From Hortaea werneckii (Eukaryota; Ascomycota; Dothideomycetes; Mycosphaerellales; Teratosphaeriaceae), in NCBI GenBank assembly GCA_037044905.1, contig JBAOKB010000024.1, forward strand, positions 930,001 through 994,000: a stretch of DNA of 64,000 bases, given 5' to 3'. The notes below the pieces were generated by a model. It saw only the letters and a program-made list of their open reading frames with translations, had not been told where the DNA came from and did no database searches. Below are positions 9,684 through 23,300 of the stretch, piece after piece. The translations under genes were made by a program, and so were the position numbers. Each line of letters opens with the position of its first letter. Position 1 is the stretch's first letter.

Positions 9684-10943
9684 TTAAGCCTTGAGCAGCT
9701 TAGCAGCGTAGTTGGCAATGAGCTCCTCGGTCGGGAAACTCATCTCCTCCAGCTTCTGGGCGTACGGGGTCGGGACCTCGGCGCCGGTGACACGGATCGG
9801 GGGCGCATCGAGGTAGTCGAAGGCGTACTCGGAGGTCAGGGCGATGATCTCAGCGGCGACGCCGAAGGAGGGGAAGCCGGACTCGACGGCCATCATCTTG
9901 CCCGTCTTCTTCACGGACTTGACGATGGACTCGACGTCCATGGGCTTGATGGAGCGGAGGTTCAGGACTTCGGCCTCGATGCCGTACTTCTGCTTGAGCT
10001 GCTCGGCGGCGACGAGGGAGAGGCCGACGGAGCGGGAGAGGGAGACGATGGTCAGGTCCTTGCCTGGACGCTCGATCTTGGCTTTGCCGAACTAGAAGAA
10101 GAGCGTTGTGTCAGCACTGTAGTGATCTATTTTGGATGATTTTTGTTTCCGCTTTCCACACGTGAAGCTGGGGCAACAGGCGAAGAAATCGCAATGTAGA
10201 CATACCGGAATGACGAAGTCGTCCTTCTGGGCCTCCTCGCTCATCGGGAAGGATAGACCGTACATCAGCTCGTTCTCCAGCACGCACACCGGGTTCGGGT
10301 CGCGGATGGCAGCCTTTAGCAGACCCTTGGCATCCTCAGACGAGTAAGGCGCGACGACCTTGAGACCTGGGATCGAACCGTACCATGCGCTGTAGTCCTG
10401 GGAGTGCTGAGCGGCGACACCGGCAGCAAAGCCGTTGGGGCCACGGAAAGTGACGTTGCAAGGCTGGATACCACCGGACATGTAGTGGGTCTTGCCGGCG
10501 GAGTTGATGATCTGGTCAATGGCCTGCATGGCGAAGTTGAAGGTCATGAACTCGCAAATGGGCTGGAGGCCGGCCAGGGCAGCACCGACGGCGAGACCGG
10601 CGAAACCGGCCTCAGTGATGGGCGTGTCGATAACACGGCGCTCGCCGAAGCGGTCCAGCAGGCCCTTGGTGACCTTGTATGCGCCGTTGTACTGGGCCAC
10701 CTCCTCGCCCATCAGGAAGACCTTCTCGTTCCGCTCCATCTCCTCTGCCATGGCCTCGTTGAGGGCATCGCGCACCTGGTACTCCTTCACGCCGCCCGAG
10801 GACTCGCTGGCGTATGAGCGCTGCCACCGCGCGATGGCGGCCGGGGCGCTGACTCGCTTCTGGAAGGTAGATCGGGGGAGAGAGGCGGCAGGGGAGGAGC
10901 GGAGGAGCTGGGCCGCGGGGCGGAAGAGTCGCGTAGCCACCAT
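9684..10943 (-). CDS. PDB1: Pyruvate dehydrogenase E1 component, beta subunit
   Basis: Two exons (10943-10206 and 10091-9684) are separated by a 114-bp intron with donor GTATGT and acceptor TTCTAG, phase 0, giving 381 residues; yeast Pdb1 has 366. The N-terminal ~45 residues are rich in Arg, Ser and Ala without acidic residues, a mitochondrial presequence, before the mature start near the KEYQVRDALNEAMAEEMERN motif. Further hallmarks are GEEVAQYNGAYKVTKGLL, DTPITEAGFAGLAVGAA and EFMTFNFAMQAIDQIINSA, and the C-terminal transketolase domain EVLNLRSIKP, ESGFPSFGVAAEI and PTPYA. The protein pairs with E1 alpha to decarboxylate pyruvate in the mitochondrial matrix, using thiamine diphosphate. Its start codon lies only about 400 bp from the RIP island, yet the reading frame is intact. 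Confidence 0.97.
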
Positions 10944-11344
10944 GGCGGAAGGTGTATGTGTATGGAGAGAGTGAGAGGCGGGATAGGGTGGCTAGGTCTT
11001 CCGGCAGTCACAAGGGCCAGATATGGAACCGGATAGGGCGATAGGTGTTGAGGGAAGAGGTGGAGGGAGGAGTGGTGGTGGTGGTGGTGTTGCGGCGGGA
11101 TGCAGCTGCAGTTGCTGATGCTGAGAATCTCGTCCGGCTCAACCAATGCAGATGATTTTCCGTCGAGGGCCCTTTTCCCTTTCGGCCCGCGAGCTTGGGG
11201 AGCTCCGGTATCCTCCTCCTCAAAACTCCGATGCTGCCTGGTCTGTGCGGCATCTAAACATACATATGCGAAAGCCGGGGTCTTTAAAAACGATATATAT
11301 CTCGTCTTTTTGTAGAAAACGCTTTGTATTTCGTTATTATATAA
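10944..11344. promoter_or_regulatory. PDB1 promoter region, ending at the AT-rich island
   Basis: This 400-bp stretch upstream of PDB1 has normal base composition with CA and TG present. Composition changes abruptly at about 11,300-11,345. No specific regulatory motif is recognised. Confidence 0.45.
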
Positions 11345-11699
11345 AGCTAAGCTTAAAAGGTAGGTAGCCTTTTAAGAAGATATCTACTTATAAAAACTAC
11401 TAGAAGAGAGGCTTTTATAGAAGGTGTCCTTTATTAAAAAGGTATCTTATTATAAGGACGAGTTACCAATAGTCCTTTTCTAGATAGTCTATCCTTTTCT
11501 AAAAGGACGCTCTATTAGTAGTCCTTTTTAAAAGATTATTTATAGAGTGTCTTTCGAGCGTCTTTTTAGAAAGTCTATACTAAAGTACGGGCGTTACTAC
11601 TAATAGGACCCTATAGAAGCTAGCTAGTATATATAGTAAGCTACCTTCTATCCTTTTATACTTCTAGTTTAATAGTAATAAGGTCTTTTTTAAGAAGTC

Positions 11700-11835
11700 C
11701 GAGTAGTAGTAGTACTACTACTACTACTACCTATACTAGTACCTATACTAGTACTAGTACTAGCAATAGCAATAGCAATAGTACTAGTACCTATACCTAT
11801 ACCTATACCTATACCTATACTCCTTACTTCTCTCC
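11700..11835. repeat. Simple-sequence cluster (AGT/ACT, CAATAG, CCTATA units)
   Basis: Short runs of several units follow one another: agtagtagtactactacta, then actagtacctat, then caatagcaatag, then repeats of cctata. It is low-complexity sequence near the left edge of the island. Confidence 0.8.
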
Positions 11836-11962
11836 TACTACTACTACTCCTATAAAGTTATCCTTATAGACGTAATAGTAGACCTTAGTTTAGCTAGGTC
11901 TACCTCGTAGACCTCTATAAGTACTATATATATATATATATAGTAGTATATAGTATATAGAA

Positions 11963-12290
<328 letters not shown>

Positions 12291-12599
12291 CCATTTATAC
12301 TATATAGTATATATATATATAGTATACTAATATAATACTATAGAATTTACCTAGGCGTAGAGGCTATAGGCCTATATATATAAAGCGCGTAGCGCTAAAT
12401 AATAAGGATAAGAAGAATAAGCGCTACTAGGTTTTTAGTATTATAATAAGGTTTAATACTTTATTATATAGTAGTATAGACAACAAGCGCGTAAATATAT
12501 ATATTAAAGAAGTCTAGGTAAGTTTTATTTTATTTCCTTATTTATTTCCTTATTCTATTTTATTCCATTTTACCTTATTTTATTTTATTCCTAATAGCT

Positions 12600-13420
12600 A
12601 ATATATCTATATATTATAGGGTAATAAGATTATAGCCTAGTACTACAAGTATATTAAGGCTCGTAGGTAGTATTAGAAGGACATTTAGTCCTATAAAAAT
12701 ATATATTTAGATCGCGCTAGCGTCTTTATATACTAAGAGATAAAAGATAGTACTACCTTATAGTATATATAATACCCTAGTTATATTAACTATTTTAAAA
12801 AGAAGTTTAATACTAAGAATTTTTCTAATATCTTTAATTTTATTAAAGGCTATCTCGACTTTAGAGAGACTATAGTAAAGAAGCTAAAGGCCCTTTAATT
12901 CTTATAGAGTAAGTTTACCTATATCTATTCCTACTAGATTATTTTACTAGATTATTTTACTAGATTATTCCGCCTTACTAGATTATTCTACCTTACTAGA
13001 TTATTCTATCTTACTAGATTATTTTACTAGATTATTTTACTAGATAGATTATTAGTAGGGCCTACTAACGTATATTATAGCTATTTAGTCTAACCTCCTT
13101 ATAGAGGCTATAGCCTAGGTACTAGCTATCGACTATTCGCCTAAGGGTATAGATTTAAATACCTAGGCGAAGCTCTATTTAGCCTTTGTAGCTAATCTAA
13201 TAGAAGAGAAGATTCGCGCTTAGAACTTCTCTTGTACCTCCTTTATAGAGGCTATCTACTAGAAGTTTAGTAATAAGTGCTAAAAGAAGAATCTAGATAT
13301 ATTGTCTATTAGCTATATAGTCGTTAGCGACTCTCTAGAGGAAGATAAAAGTTAGTATATCTTATCCTATTATTACCCTTTACTATTAGATACGCTAGGC
13401 TATACTAGGCTAGGTTAAAG
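12600..13420 (+). pseudogene. Degenerate coding remnant of unknown origin
   Basis: One + strand frame from about 12,620 to 12,900 reads as protein-like sequence rich in Lys, Tyr, Ile and Phe once TAG/TAA stops are treated as mutated Gln or Trp codons. Weaker traces continue to about 13,420 after a tandem repeat. I cannot assign a family. It lies outside the LTR element and could belong to an older transposon. Confidence 0.35.
12931..13046. repeat. Tandem repeat of an actagattattyt unit
   Basis: About eight copies of a 12-18 bp unit built on actagattattct/ttt follow each other with small insertions. It is a minisatellite inside the mutated remnant. Confidence 0.8.
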
Positions 13421-14144
13421 CTATTATGTTTTTATATTTTTTGTTTTAGTAGGTCTAAATAGTTATAATACTAACTTATTATACTAGATCTATTAAATAA
13501 TAGCTTAATAGTAACATTAGGTTATTATAGAACTACTAATACTATAGATCGAATACTATACCTATACTAGGAACTAGAACTACTCTCTCGATAGCCTTAG
13601 CTACCTTAATCGCCTACTCTACCTACTCCGCTACTACTATAGTAAATTGTCCCTTCTTCTTTATAAGTAACCTTGTTCTAGGTATCCTAATATATTAATA
13701 TATAATCTACGATTAATCTATAACTACTATATAGTACCCCTAGTAGTCGTAACCTATATATAATCGATGCCTATACCTAGGTATATATCGACGTAGATAT
13801 ACTCTAATGGCTCCTAACTAATAATTAACTAGAGGCTAACCTAGATATTGCCTATTTACTTGCCTAGGCTAGGCTACTTTAACTCTATAGGCCCTATAGA
13901 GTATATTATTAATATTAATATCTAAGCTTTAGTAAGCTACTTATAGATAAGGCCCCTTAGTACTATACTAACTTCTAGGACAACGCTACTAAGAGTCTAT
14001 TCTAATATAGTACCTTCTAGAGTAATTTATAAAACACGCTCTACTATAAAGACGACTCTTAGAGTACGCTCTATAATAACTCCTAAAGTACCCTTTAGAA
14101 CAACTCTTAGACTTAGCTAATATATAATACCTTTTCTAGATAGC

Positions 14145-14287
14145 TAATAGAAACTATAGGGTAGAACAAGGATAGTTCTCCTATTACTATAAACTATAGA
14201 GAGACTATATACGACTATAGTTAGTACCTACTAACTATAGTTAGTACCTACTAGCTATAGTCTACCTCCTCCTATTATTCTATATTA
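14145..14287 (-). repeat. 3' LTR (element orientation), 143 bp
   Basis: The sequence matches 26314-26456 over all 143 positions except three transitions. It contains an internal tandem copy of actatagttagtacctact. The polypurine tract lies directly beside it. Confidence 0.92.
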
Positions 14288-14300
14288 ACCTCCCCCCTCT
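14288..14300 (-). other. Polypurine tract of the LTR element
   Basis: Read on the minus strand this is AGAGGGGGGAGGT immediately before the 3' LTR, where the plus-strand primer of reverse transcription is expected. A G-rich run contains no RIP target, which explains its survival. Confidence 0.75.
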
Positions 14301-14499
14301 AATTTTCGAAAGACTAGCTATCTATAGTTAGGTAGTTAGGTTAGTCTACTATCGCTTAGTTTACCTATTTACTACTATAGTTTATTCCTTAGATTTAGTA
14401 TTAGCCTTATAGAATAGCCTAGTTATTATTTTAGTTACCCTAGTAGTCGCGTCTTACTTAGCGGTTAAAGTTTACTAGAGTAATAAGGATAGGTCGCGC

Positions 14500-16350
14500 A
14501 GGTAACTATATCTCTTAGCTAGCGTCCTAGGTAGCAGCGTAGACTAACGTTTAGTTATAGTTAGGGGTAGGCTAGTAGCTATAGGGATGTCGTAGTAAAT
14601 AGCTATTAGGTCGTTAAGACGACTACTAAGTATAGTAATAAGGGTAGCCTTATTATCTCTAGTAGCGTTATCTAGAGAGTTAAAGGTAGCCTAGAACTAA
14701 CGTAGGTTGCCTTTATATACAATTACTATATAGTCTACTTTAGAGAACTAGCAGGCTATCGAGGGATATATTACTAGTACTTTCTAGGTACCTACTTTGT
14801 TTAGAAACCTATCGAGTAGTTTTATAGTCTCTAGGTTAATTGCGTAGTAGGCGCTAACTATATGTAAGGCATATAGGACGCCTTTATTATAGTTAGCGAG
14901 GAATCTATTAGCGATAAAATTATAGTTACTACTTAGGAAATTATAGTAGACCTATAGTAGGTAGGTTATTATAAGTACTAAGAAGTTAGTAGGGAGACCT
15001 ATTATTTAGAATACTATAATAGCGAACTACTTATTATAGATAGCTATTACCGACTTAATTATATTTAGGAGGTAGTTAGTAGAATAGAAGGATCTAGGAA
15101 TAAGGGTCGTAGGCTTAGTTAGCCGCGTTATAGGGGTTATTTTAGAGATATCGATATCTATAAGTAGCTTAACTAGGTTAGGGTCTAGTAGACGGCTAAC
15201 TTTAGCTATCGTAAGAGGCTAGTACGCAAGCTAGTTACTATATCCTCGCGCGAGGTTAAGTATAGGCGCGCTAGTTACTATAGCTTACGATAACTAGCTA
15301 CCTTTAAATTTGTAGGCGAAGGGAGTTAATATTATACTAGCTACCTATAGGAAGATATAGTTAGCTATGTCCTATAGTATACCTAGAAGGTATATAGCTC
15401 TAGCGAACTATAACATAGTAAAGAAGTAACTATAAAATAGTAGGGCGACCTTATAGAGGATAAAGGTTTACTAGTTAAACTTAAAGGTTACTATTTTATA
15501 CTACTTATAGAGGATTATAGTTTCTATAGTATATAAGAGGCCTTCCGCGTTCCTTATTATACTAGCTATTGCCTCTATACTATATACTACTACTATATAG
15601 GCCTAGGTTAATAGGACTATTTAGATATATATATTATTATAGGTAAAGGTAGTTATCTTCTTATAGTCGCTATAGTTAATAGTATCTATTATTTATTTAT
15701 TAAGGATAGCGGTAACCTCTATTATAGTTTTATTAATTAGACTAGAGGTGTTACTAACTAGGTAGTTATATATAGTATAGATAGAGCTACTATAGAACCT
15801 AAGAGTAACAAGTATAGTCTCTATCTCGCGTTATAGGGCGAGTAACTATAGGAGTACTTTACTATATAGGTTAATAAGGATTAGCGTCGCTATAACGTCG
15901 ACTATAGTAAGAAGGTTAGCTATAGCGCGTAGGTTAGTATAGTAGAAAAGGTAACGCTTTACGTCCTTACTATCTAGTCGATTAGCTATTAGCCTAGTAT
16001 AGTAGGTACCCTTATATCCTAATACTAGTCTACCTTAGGGCTTAAGATAGAATTTAGCTAATATATATACTATAAGGACAGTTTTAACTATAAAGAGGCT
16101 ATCGACTATATAGGTTAGGCTATAGTTAGCTAATACGAAGCCTTTAGCTAGAGACAACTAGAGTATAACTATAAGGTCGCGGTAGTCGAACTCTAACTTA
16201 GAGAGGTAGCTAGATAGGAAATAGTTAATAAGTACCTTCTACTAGTCGTTTAATATAATCTATATAGTACTTTCGTTATTACTCTAGGTAAGGGCGACTA
16301 AGGTAGCGATGTCGGTTAGTAGGTATAGATTATAGTACTAAATGTCCTAT
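14500..16350 (+). pseudogene. Degenerate + strand ORF inside the LTR element, antisense to pol
   Basis: A single + strand frame (for example codons starting at 14,712) reads through about 600 codons in which every interruption I met is TAG or TAA and none TGA, as expected from RIP of CAG, CAA and TGG. Between the stops the residue mix is protein-like, with Arg/Lys-rich and Tyr-rich segments and no low complexity. It runs opposite to the element's pol gene and lies between pol and the 3' LTR. I do not recognise a domain. It may be an accessory antisense ORF of the element or the remains of a second element nested inside it. Confidence 0.6.
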
Positions 16351-16599
16351 AGCTACTACGCCTCCTCTATAGAGAGTCTACTATATAGAGTAATAGGTTT
16401 TAGTATAGATTTTAGTACCTATGTCTATACTAGATTAGCTATCCTAGTAGTTACTAGTATTAGCTATATGTCTAGAGGAACTATTAAGATTAACCTCTTT
16501 AGCTTAGTTTAGTAGCTAGCCTAGTCTTTAGGTAGGCTAGTAATCTATAGTAACTATGTCGCTAGGTATATACTATATTTAATATAGCTACCTATTAGG

Positions 16600-18050
16600 T
16601 TTAGCATCGACTATAGGTAGCTATATAGAGCTAGTATATTATAAGGTATACTATATATAGAATACTTTCTCTTACCTCTAACTAGAGAGAGGTATAGTAC
16701 CTAATAGTAGAGTATTAGGGCTTATTAGGTTATACTAACTATCTATTATAATATCGCTATAATTCTATAGTTAGCTAGGTTATTAGTAGTACTAGTAGAG
16801 ATGTCTATTAGGTAGCTAACTAGGGTCTTAAGTTTATCTAGGTCTTAGGTTACGTTAAGCCTTACCTCTCTATAGCTCTAACTAGTTACTAGTTTATAGG
16901 GTTTACTAGTAAATAGGTCTAGTCTATTATTAGCTAGCGTAGTAGAGAGTCTACTCGTAAACCTTCTAAGCCTCTCTATATAGGTAGTATTTAAGGTAGT
17001 AGCTATAAATAGGGGCTAACTCTATATAGTAGAGTAGCTAGAACCAAAGGGTAGCGTAGATTATTACTAGCTTCCGAACCTATAGCTAAGAGAGGAGGGT
17101 TATATAAAACTAGAAGTAAGTAGCTAGGTACTAGGGTTAGTATAGCCCTAAGGGGTAGGAGTTTAAGTATAGGTTACTAGCGGTATTATTAGGTTCGCTA
17201 ATTAGTAGGTCTTAGAAGTCTACTAGGTACTAGTCTCTAGTAGTACTAGTATACTTACTATTCGATAGGTAAGTAGTAGGTTATTTAGGGAAGGAAGCTT
17301 AAATACCTAAGTAGTACTACTAGATTAGTAGTCTTCTAGTATATCCTCTAGGCTAGTTATATTGTCCTCCTAGTCGTCTACTATAGTAAAGGTAGAGTAA
17401 TCTACGCGTCTACTAGTAGAGTCCGCGAGCTTAGTAATTATAGTAACTTAGTCTTCCCTTAAGACTCTCTAAAAACGAGGCGCGTCTAGTCTATAGTCGT
17501 TAAAGAGGTTATATAATCTAACTTAGTAGTCGTACTTAGCTTAGGTAAGGTTATTAAAGATAATATAGAGAAGAGTACTAATATTAGGTAGGGTATCGAC
17601 CTAGCCTAGGTCTAGTTTATAGGCGTAGTCTAGCTAGAGGTAGGACGCCTTCTAGTTTTTATACTTCTACTTAACTAGTAGTTAGTAGGCCTATTCCTTC
17701 TTAACTAAGGGGTCGGTAGACTTATTAATATAGTCGGCGTTTATATTCTTTTTAGCAATTAAGTATACCTACTTATAGACTTTAGTTAGATATAGTAGGC
17801 TTTTAGCCTTAAGTTAGATAGTAGTATCTATTATCTAGTAGTTAAAATCTTTCCTATTAGAGGAAACTTAGTACTAGTTTTAGAAGAAGATATACGCCTT
17901 ATAATAGCTAAGTTACTAGATAAAGCGTTTAGGGTTATTATTAGGGTTAGCAATAACTATAGATTAGTAAGCTATCGTTAATATTACGATTCTAAATTAG
18001 GTAAACTAGTAGCGTTCGTTGTCTAGTATAAATAGCGCGTTGTCCTCTTT
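16600..18050 (-). pseudogene. Degenerate minus-strand ORF downstream of pol in the LTR element
   Basis: On the minus strand one frame from about 18.05 down to 16.6 kb stays protein-like when TAG/TAA are read as mutated Gln/Trp codons. It includes a Lys/Tyr-rich first half, an acidic middle and a Pro/Thr/Ser/Gln-rich tail. It lies after the chromodomain in element orientation and ends tail-to-tail with the + strand ORF at 14.5-16.35 kb. I recognise no family. An env-like or gag-like accessory ORF or a nested element are the options. Confidence 0.5.
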
Positions 18051-18949
18051 CTTAGCTACCTTTTTCTTCTACCTAGTTTAGCGTAAAGAGTTATCTATTC
18101 CCCTACTACGCCCTTTAGCTCGCTTCTTTACTATAGTTAATAGCGAGGCTAGTAGTTTAGGTACTAGTCTATAGTAAGAGTTAGCGTACGCGACGTCGGT
18201 AGTATCTAAGGACTTATATCCTACAATAGACTACTCGATAAGTCTCTAGTAGTCGAGTAATAGGGTAAAATCCTTATTATAGTTTAGCTAGGTAGATACT
18301 AGTTATATAAAGGTTAGGGTAGTAGCTAGGTAGTAGTACTTATAGTAAGTATCTAAAGTAAATAAGCGGTCTTCTAAAGACGCGATATCGCTAATATAGA
18401 TTTCGCTATCGACTAGTATCTTTAGCTTAGGTAGCTATAAGGCATTATTATAGTTTTAGGCAATTTAGAAGATAATGTCTACTTCTTTATTCCTACGCTA
18501 ACTTAGTAGTTTATATAGTTTATAGAGGTACTTAATTAGGAGGTTATAGAGATATAAGTAGATTTCGAAAGATATAAGTTAGCTACTAAAGTTAGCTTAA
18601 TAGCTAGCTATAAAGGTAGTTTATATATATACCTAGAAAAGAAGGAAATATATAGCTAGGTACTACTAACTAGAGAATAGTATTTAAGTATACCCTCGAG
18701 TTTATAGATAGTCGTCGTAGGTTTATATTATAGAGTTATATAGGAAGGGTATTATATAAAAGTAATCTTTAGACTATAGTAGTAAAAGATATAGCTAGTA
18801 CTTAGTAGGGTTTATATACTATTGTTATAGTATAATATATAGCGCGGTATATATAGTCCCTACTATCCGCTACGTAGTATTTACGTAATAGGCTAGGGCT
18901 AGTAGTAACGTAGGTAGTAAGTTATTACTTAACTAGTTAAAGTTACTAC

Positions 18950-21900
18950 TATAGAGTTAGCCTTACCCTATAGGTAGTCGTCTTTTAGGTAGTATACGTT
19001 ATAGTCTATAATTAAGTCTAGTACGTTAGCGAGGTTATCTTTATTATACTACCTTAAGGAGTTAGTACTATAGCCCTTCTATTAAACTAGGTACTAGGTA
19101 ACGTTATAGCTACGGCAAGTAACTATATATCTAGAGAGTAAGGTCTCTACTTCGTACTCGCTAGAGTCGTTATTATATATAGTTATAGAGCTAGGTTCTC
19201 TACTAGCTATATAGTTATAGGGGTCTTTACTATTAGGGTATAGTTCTAGTTAGCTAATACTAACTATAGAGTAAATATAGGAGTTAGCTAGTAGGCCCTT
19301 AAGCTTAACTACTAAATAGCTAACCTATCTTTTTACTATATAAGGGCCTATTCTTTAGTTTAAAAGCTTTAGGGGAAGGTAGGAGTATACCTTATAACTA
19401 TACTAGAGTCGAAGGAATACCTATTAGCCCTCTTAGAAGGTTATAGGTTTATACTTAGAGTTATAGTAGAGTTTTATCGCTAACTCCGCAAATACTATAG
19501 ACTCCTAGACATAAAGCTAGTTATATTCGCGAAGGGTAGTAAACTCCCTAGGAGCTTATTCTACGAGGTAGTCTACTATATCTAGGTTTATACAAAATCT
19601 ATAGAGTAGGTTATTTAGTAATAGCTTCGTTGCCTAGTTAGTAGAGTTATTAAGAGTACTTTAAAGGTAAGGTAGGGCTTCTATCTAGTCGGCGTTAGGG
19701 TTAGTAGTAATAAAGTATCGTAACCTAATCTCGATAGTTTAGTTAGTCTATTTAGATTAACTATTAGTTTAGGGGTAGTATACTATTAACGCTAGTAGTT
19801 TTGTACCTAAAGTTATAAAGACGGTCTTCTAGAAATTAGATATAAAGACTAGCCTATAGTTAGTTATTATAACTACTAGGAGCCCCTAGTTATAGAGTTA
19901 TAGGTATTAGAGGACTATAACTACCTATTAGTTAGTAGACTATACCTCTAACCCTAGAATTAGGATAATTGCCTTTAAGAATTTATAGGTAAGTAATACT
20001 AGTATGTCGTAGCTATTAGCGATAGGGAGTTTAATAATAAAATCTATAATAATCGTTATAAAGGGGACCTACGTAGCTAATATAGAGTAAAGTTCGCTAT
20101 ATAGAGTATAGCGCTTCGTCTAGTTTACTATATAGTCTAGATAGTATATAATATAGATATAGAGTTTCTTTACTATATTATAGATATAGATTAAGATAGC
20201 TAGGTAGGTAGTAATATAATAGTAGCCCTAGTAAAATTAGTAGTTATAAGCGAGGTAGAAGACCTTATAGGCTATAGTATCTAGTATATAGAGTCGGTAG
20301 TAGCTATCTCTTTTGTCTATATAGAAAAGTAGCTTGTCGTACTAAAAGAAGCAAAGACTAAGAGGGTTATTCTATTTAGAGTTAGTATCTAGTACTAGGG
20401 GAGTACGAAGCTAGAGGGCTAGAGGTAGACTAAAGACTAGTCGCCTATCGATAAAGGACTATAATACTAGCGCGGGTTCTAATAGTCTATTCTCTATAGC
20501 GCGGTACTTAGCTTCGTAGTCTATTGCCTATTATATAGTCGACTAGTAGCTATCTCGCTAGTATTTAGTCTTTAGTCGTACTTTAAAGTTATTATCGAGC
20601 TAGACTAGTATTACTAAGAACGTAAAAGTATAGAGGGCGTCGACTTTCTAAAAGTCTCCTAGTAGGTCGTTAAGAGTACTTTTAGTTAGCGTAAGGGGGG
20701 CTATCGTTCCTAGATAGCGGCTAATCTAGTTAGGGACGAGATAGTACCGACTACTATAGTAAAACTACTTTATATTAAACTAAGATATATATAGTTCGCC
20801 TTATATAAGCTAGAGGTTAGCCTTATCTATAGAGGAAGTTATTAATTTAACCTAGTTCGCTATAGCGAGGAGTATAATATAGTTAGTAAAAAGGTATAGC
20901 TACTTAGAGTTCGCTATAACTAAATAGTAGACCTTCTATAAAGACTATATAATATAAGCTATCTTAAGCTCTATAGGCTAGTAGTTCCTTTTGGCCTATA
21001 ATAGACGCTTACTTAGGAAGAGGATTAGCTATATCTTAGTATATAGAAATAGCTAAGCCTTATTATTAACTAGGATAGGGTTAGGGTTACCTACTACGTA
21101 GTATAGGATAACTCTATATCCCTACTCCTTAGAGGCGTTAGTATCGAGGTATAGTTACTAGTTAGGATTATAGTATACTAAGAATATTAGTTTAGTAAAA
21201 GATACCTAAAGGTTATTATATACTACGTAGCCTAAGGGGTTATCTAGAATATAGGTCTATAGGGTATACCTAGTCCTTTAGTTTCCGGCCTTTAGGGTGT
21301 CCTTAAGTAGCTTAGTTTTCTTGTCTTCGAAAGGGCTAGCGATCTAAGTATAATATAGGATTATATAGCGTAGGTATCTAGTTAGTCCGATATAGTACTC
21401 TAGTTCCTAAAGGTTTATAGGGAACTAGAGGTTAAGGATCGCCTTAATTTTGTCGTTATAGGTTACTAGTCTAAAACTATTAACCCTTTAACTAAAGAGA
21501 GTAACTATCGAGAATCTTACGTAGGATTTCTTTAGGGATAGACTAATATTATAGTTGTCTAGATATATAAAAACTACTTCTAGATAGTTAAGGTATTATA
21601 GTTAGCCCTTCGACTATATAATAATATTATCGATATAGTAGTAGTAATACTTATAGTAGTCGCGTAAAAGCCTATCTAGCTAGCGTTAAATGTACTAGAT
21701 AGAGTTATAGTAGCCTATAATTGCGACGTTTAGGTACTCTTAGCCTTAGTATAAGTTAATAGTAAACTTCTCTTAGTTGTCTAAGTAAACTCCCTATTAA
21801 TAGAAGAAACTAATAGCGTCGACTATAGTTATCTCTATAGCCCTACGTAACTATATTAGAATGTCGCCCTAGTTAGGGACGGGGTACAAATCCTTAATTA

Positions 21901-23300
21901 AGATATAGTTAAGGCTATAGAGGTTAACTACTACTTAGGCCTTTTTATACTATTCGCCCTTCTTATCTTATAACTAGTAGTAGATAATAAAGGTAGAGGC
22001 GCCGAACCTAGTATACTTACGTAACTAATTAGCTTTTCCTTTAGCGTAGAGGTTGTCGAGGACTTTATTAATAAGTACCTTCTCCTTATTACTAGTATAG
22101 AATAGGTAGGTCGATAATCTAGTATTGTCTTCCTAGTTATCTTAGAGAGATAGACATATATATTCTAATTCTAGGATGTCGACTAGCTAGCCCTTATCTA
22201 TAAATAGGTTTCTAAACTAATTTAATAGCTCTACGTAGAGTAGTATAGTAGTATTATCGCTATAGACTATAATACTATTAGGAAGCATAGTTTCTAGAGT
22301 AGACTATAGTTTTAGTATAAACTTATCCGCCTTGTCTTAAGTAAGTATAGTAAGCCTATAGTCGTCTACTCCTAGTATATAGTAGCCCTCGTTATAGTTA
22401 CTAGTTAGCTTACTTAGCTTAGTCTATATATAGATAGTATATAGGGAGTCGCTATTATTATAGACGTAGATATAGCTAGCTAAAGTGTCGACTATATAGA
22501 TATAGGCGCTTAAGTCTACTATTACTATACCTAGTTAACTATATAGCTAGAGGGCGTAAGGAATAAACTTATAGTCGCTATAGTCTAGGAGGGTAGGAAT
22601 ACTACTAATAGAGATAGGTACTAGGCAAACTATATATATAGGGATAACGACCTTCGTTATAGTATAGACTATATAGGTTATAGTCGGTTAATAGTAAATA
22701 CGAACTAGAGCTTATAGCGCCTAGCCTTCGAAGATATAACTAGTAAAGGTAGTAGATCGACTAGAGATATCTATAAATATACCCTTAGCTCCTAAGACAT
22801 CTATTCCTAGTAGGATTAGTAGCTTTAAATTGTTAACTAGGTAGAGTTCGTAGTAGATAAGTACTATAGTCTACTTACTATAGACCTCTATAGGAATCTA
22901 TAGTAGAAGGACTATATACTAGTAGCTATTATAGGCGTTAGTTCCTAGTCTATAAACTATTATAGGATGTAGTAGCGTCTTTATTATAGTTTCTAGGGCA
23001 CAAGATAGGAGCTAACCGCGGTTAATAATTAATATTAAGTAGCCTATATTAATATATATCTAGTAGGAATCGCTACCTAGCGCTAACCTAACTTCTATCT
23101 CTATAAACTACTAACTACGGAACCTATAGCCTAGCTTTGTAGCTAGCGCTATAGTAGACTATATAACTAGCGGAACCTTAATAGTAGGGGCTAGCGTAGT
23201 TTACTAGACCTATTTCTAATACTTAGATACCTACCCTAGGCTATTATAGTAAGCTAGGAGATACTTATAGAGAGTATTACTACTACTAAATCGCTTAGAG
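18950..23300 (-). pseudogene. RIP-mutated pol (RT, RNase H, integrase, chromodomain)
   Basis: Near 21,604-21,640 the minus strand encodes YIDN followed by IIIYSKG, the reverse transcriptase active-site region of Ty3/gypsy elements with the second catalytic Asp codon mutated to Asn (G to A). Near 19,070-19,170 it encodes a chromodomain-like run: SEYEVETLLSR, then TQYLV-QKGYS where the ancestral motif has a tryptophan or arginine now lost to a stop. Integrase sequence should occupy about 19.3-20.7 kb. Boundaries are approximate because stop codons are everywhere. The chromodomain assigns it to the chromoviruses, which target heterochromatin. Confidence 0.75.
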
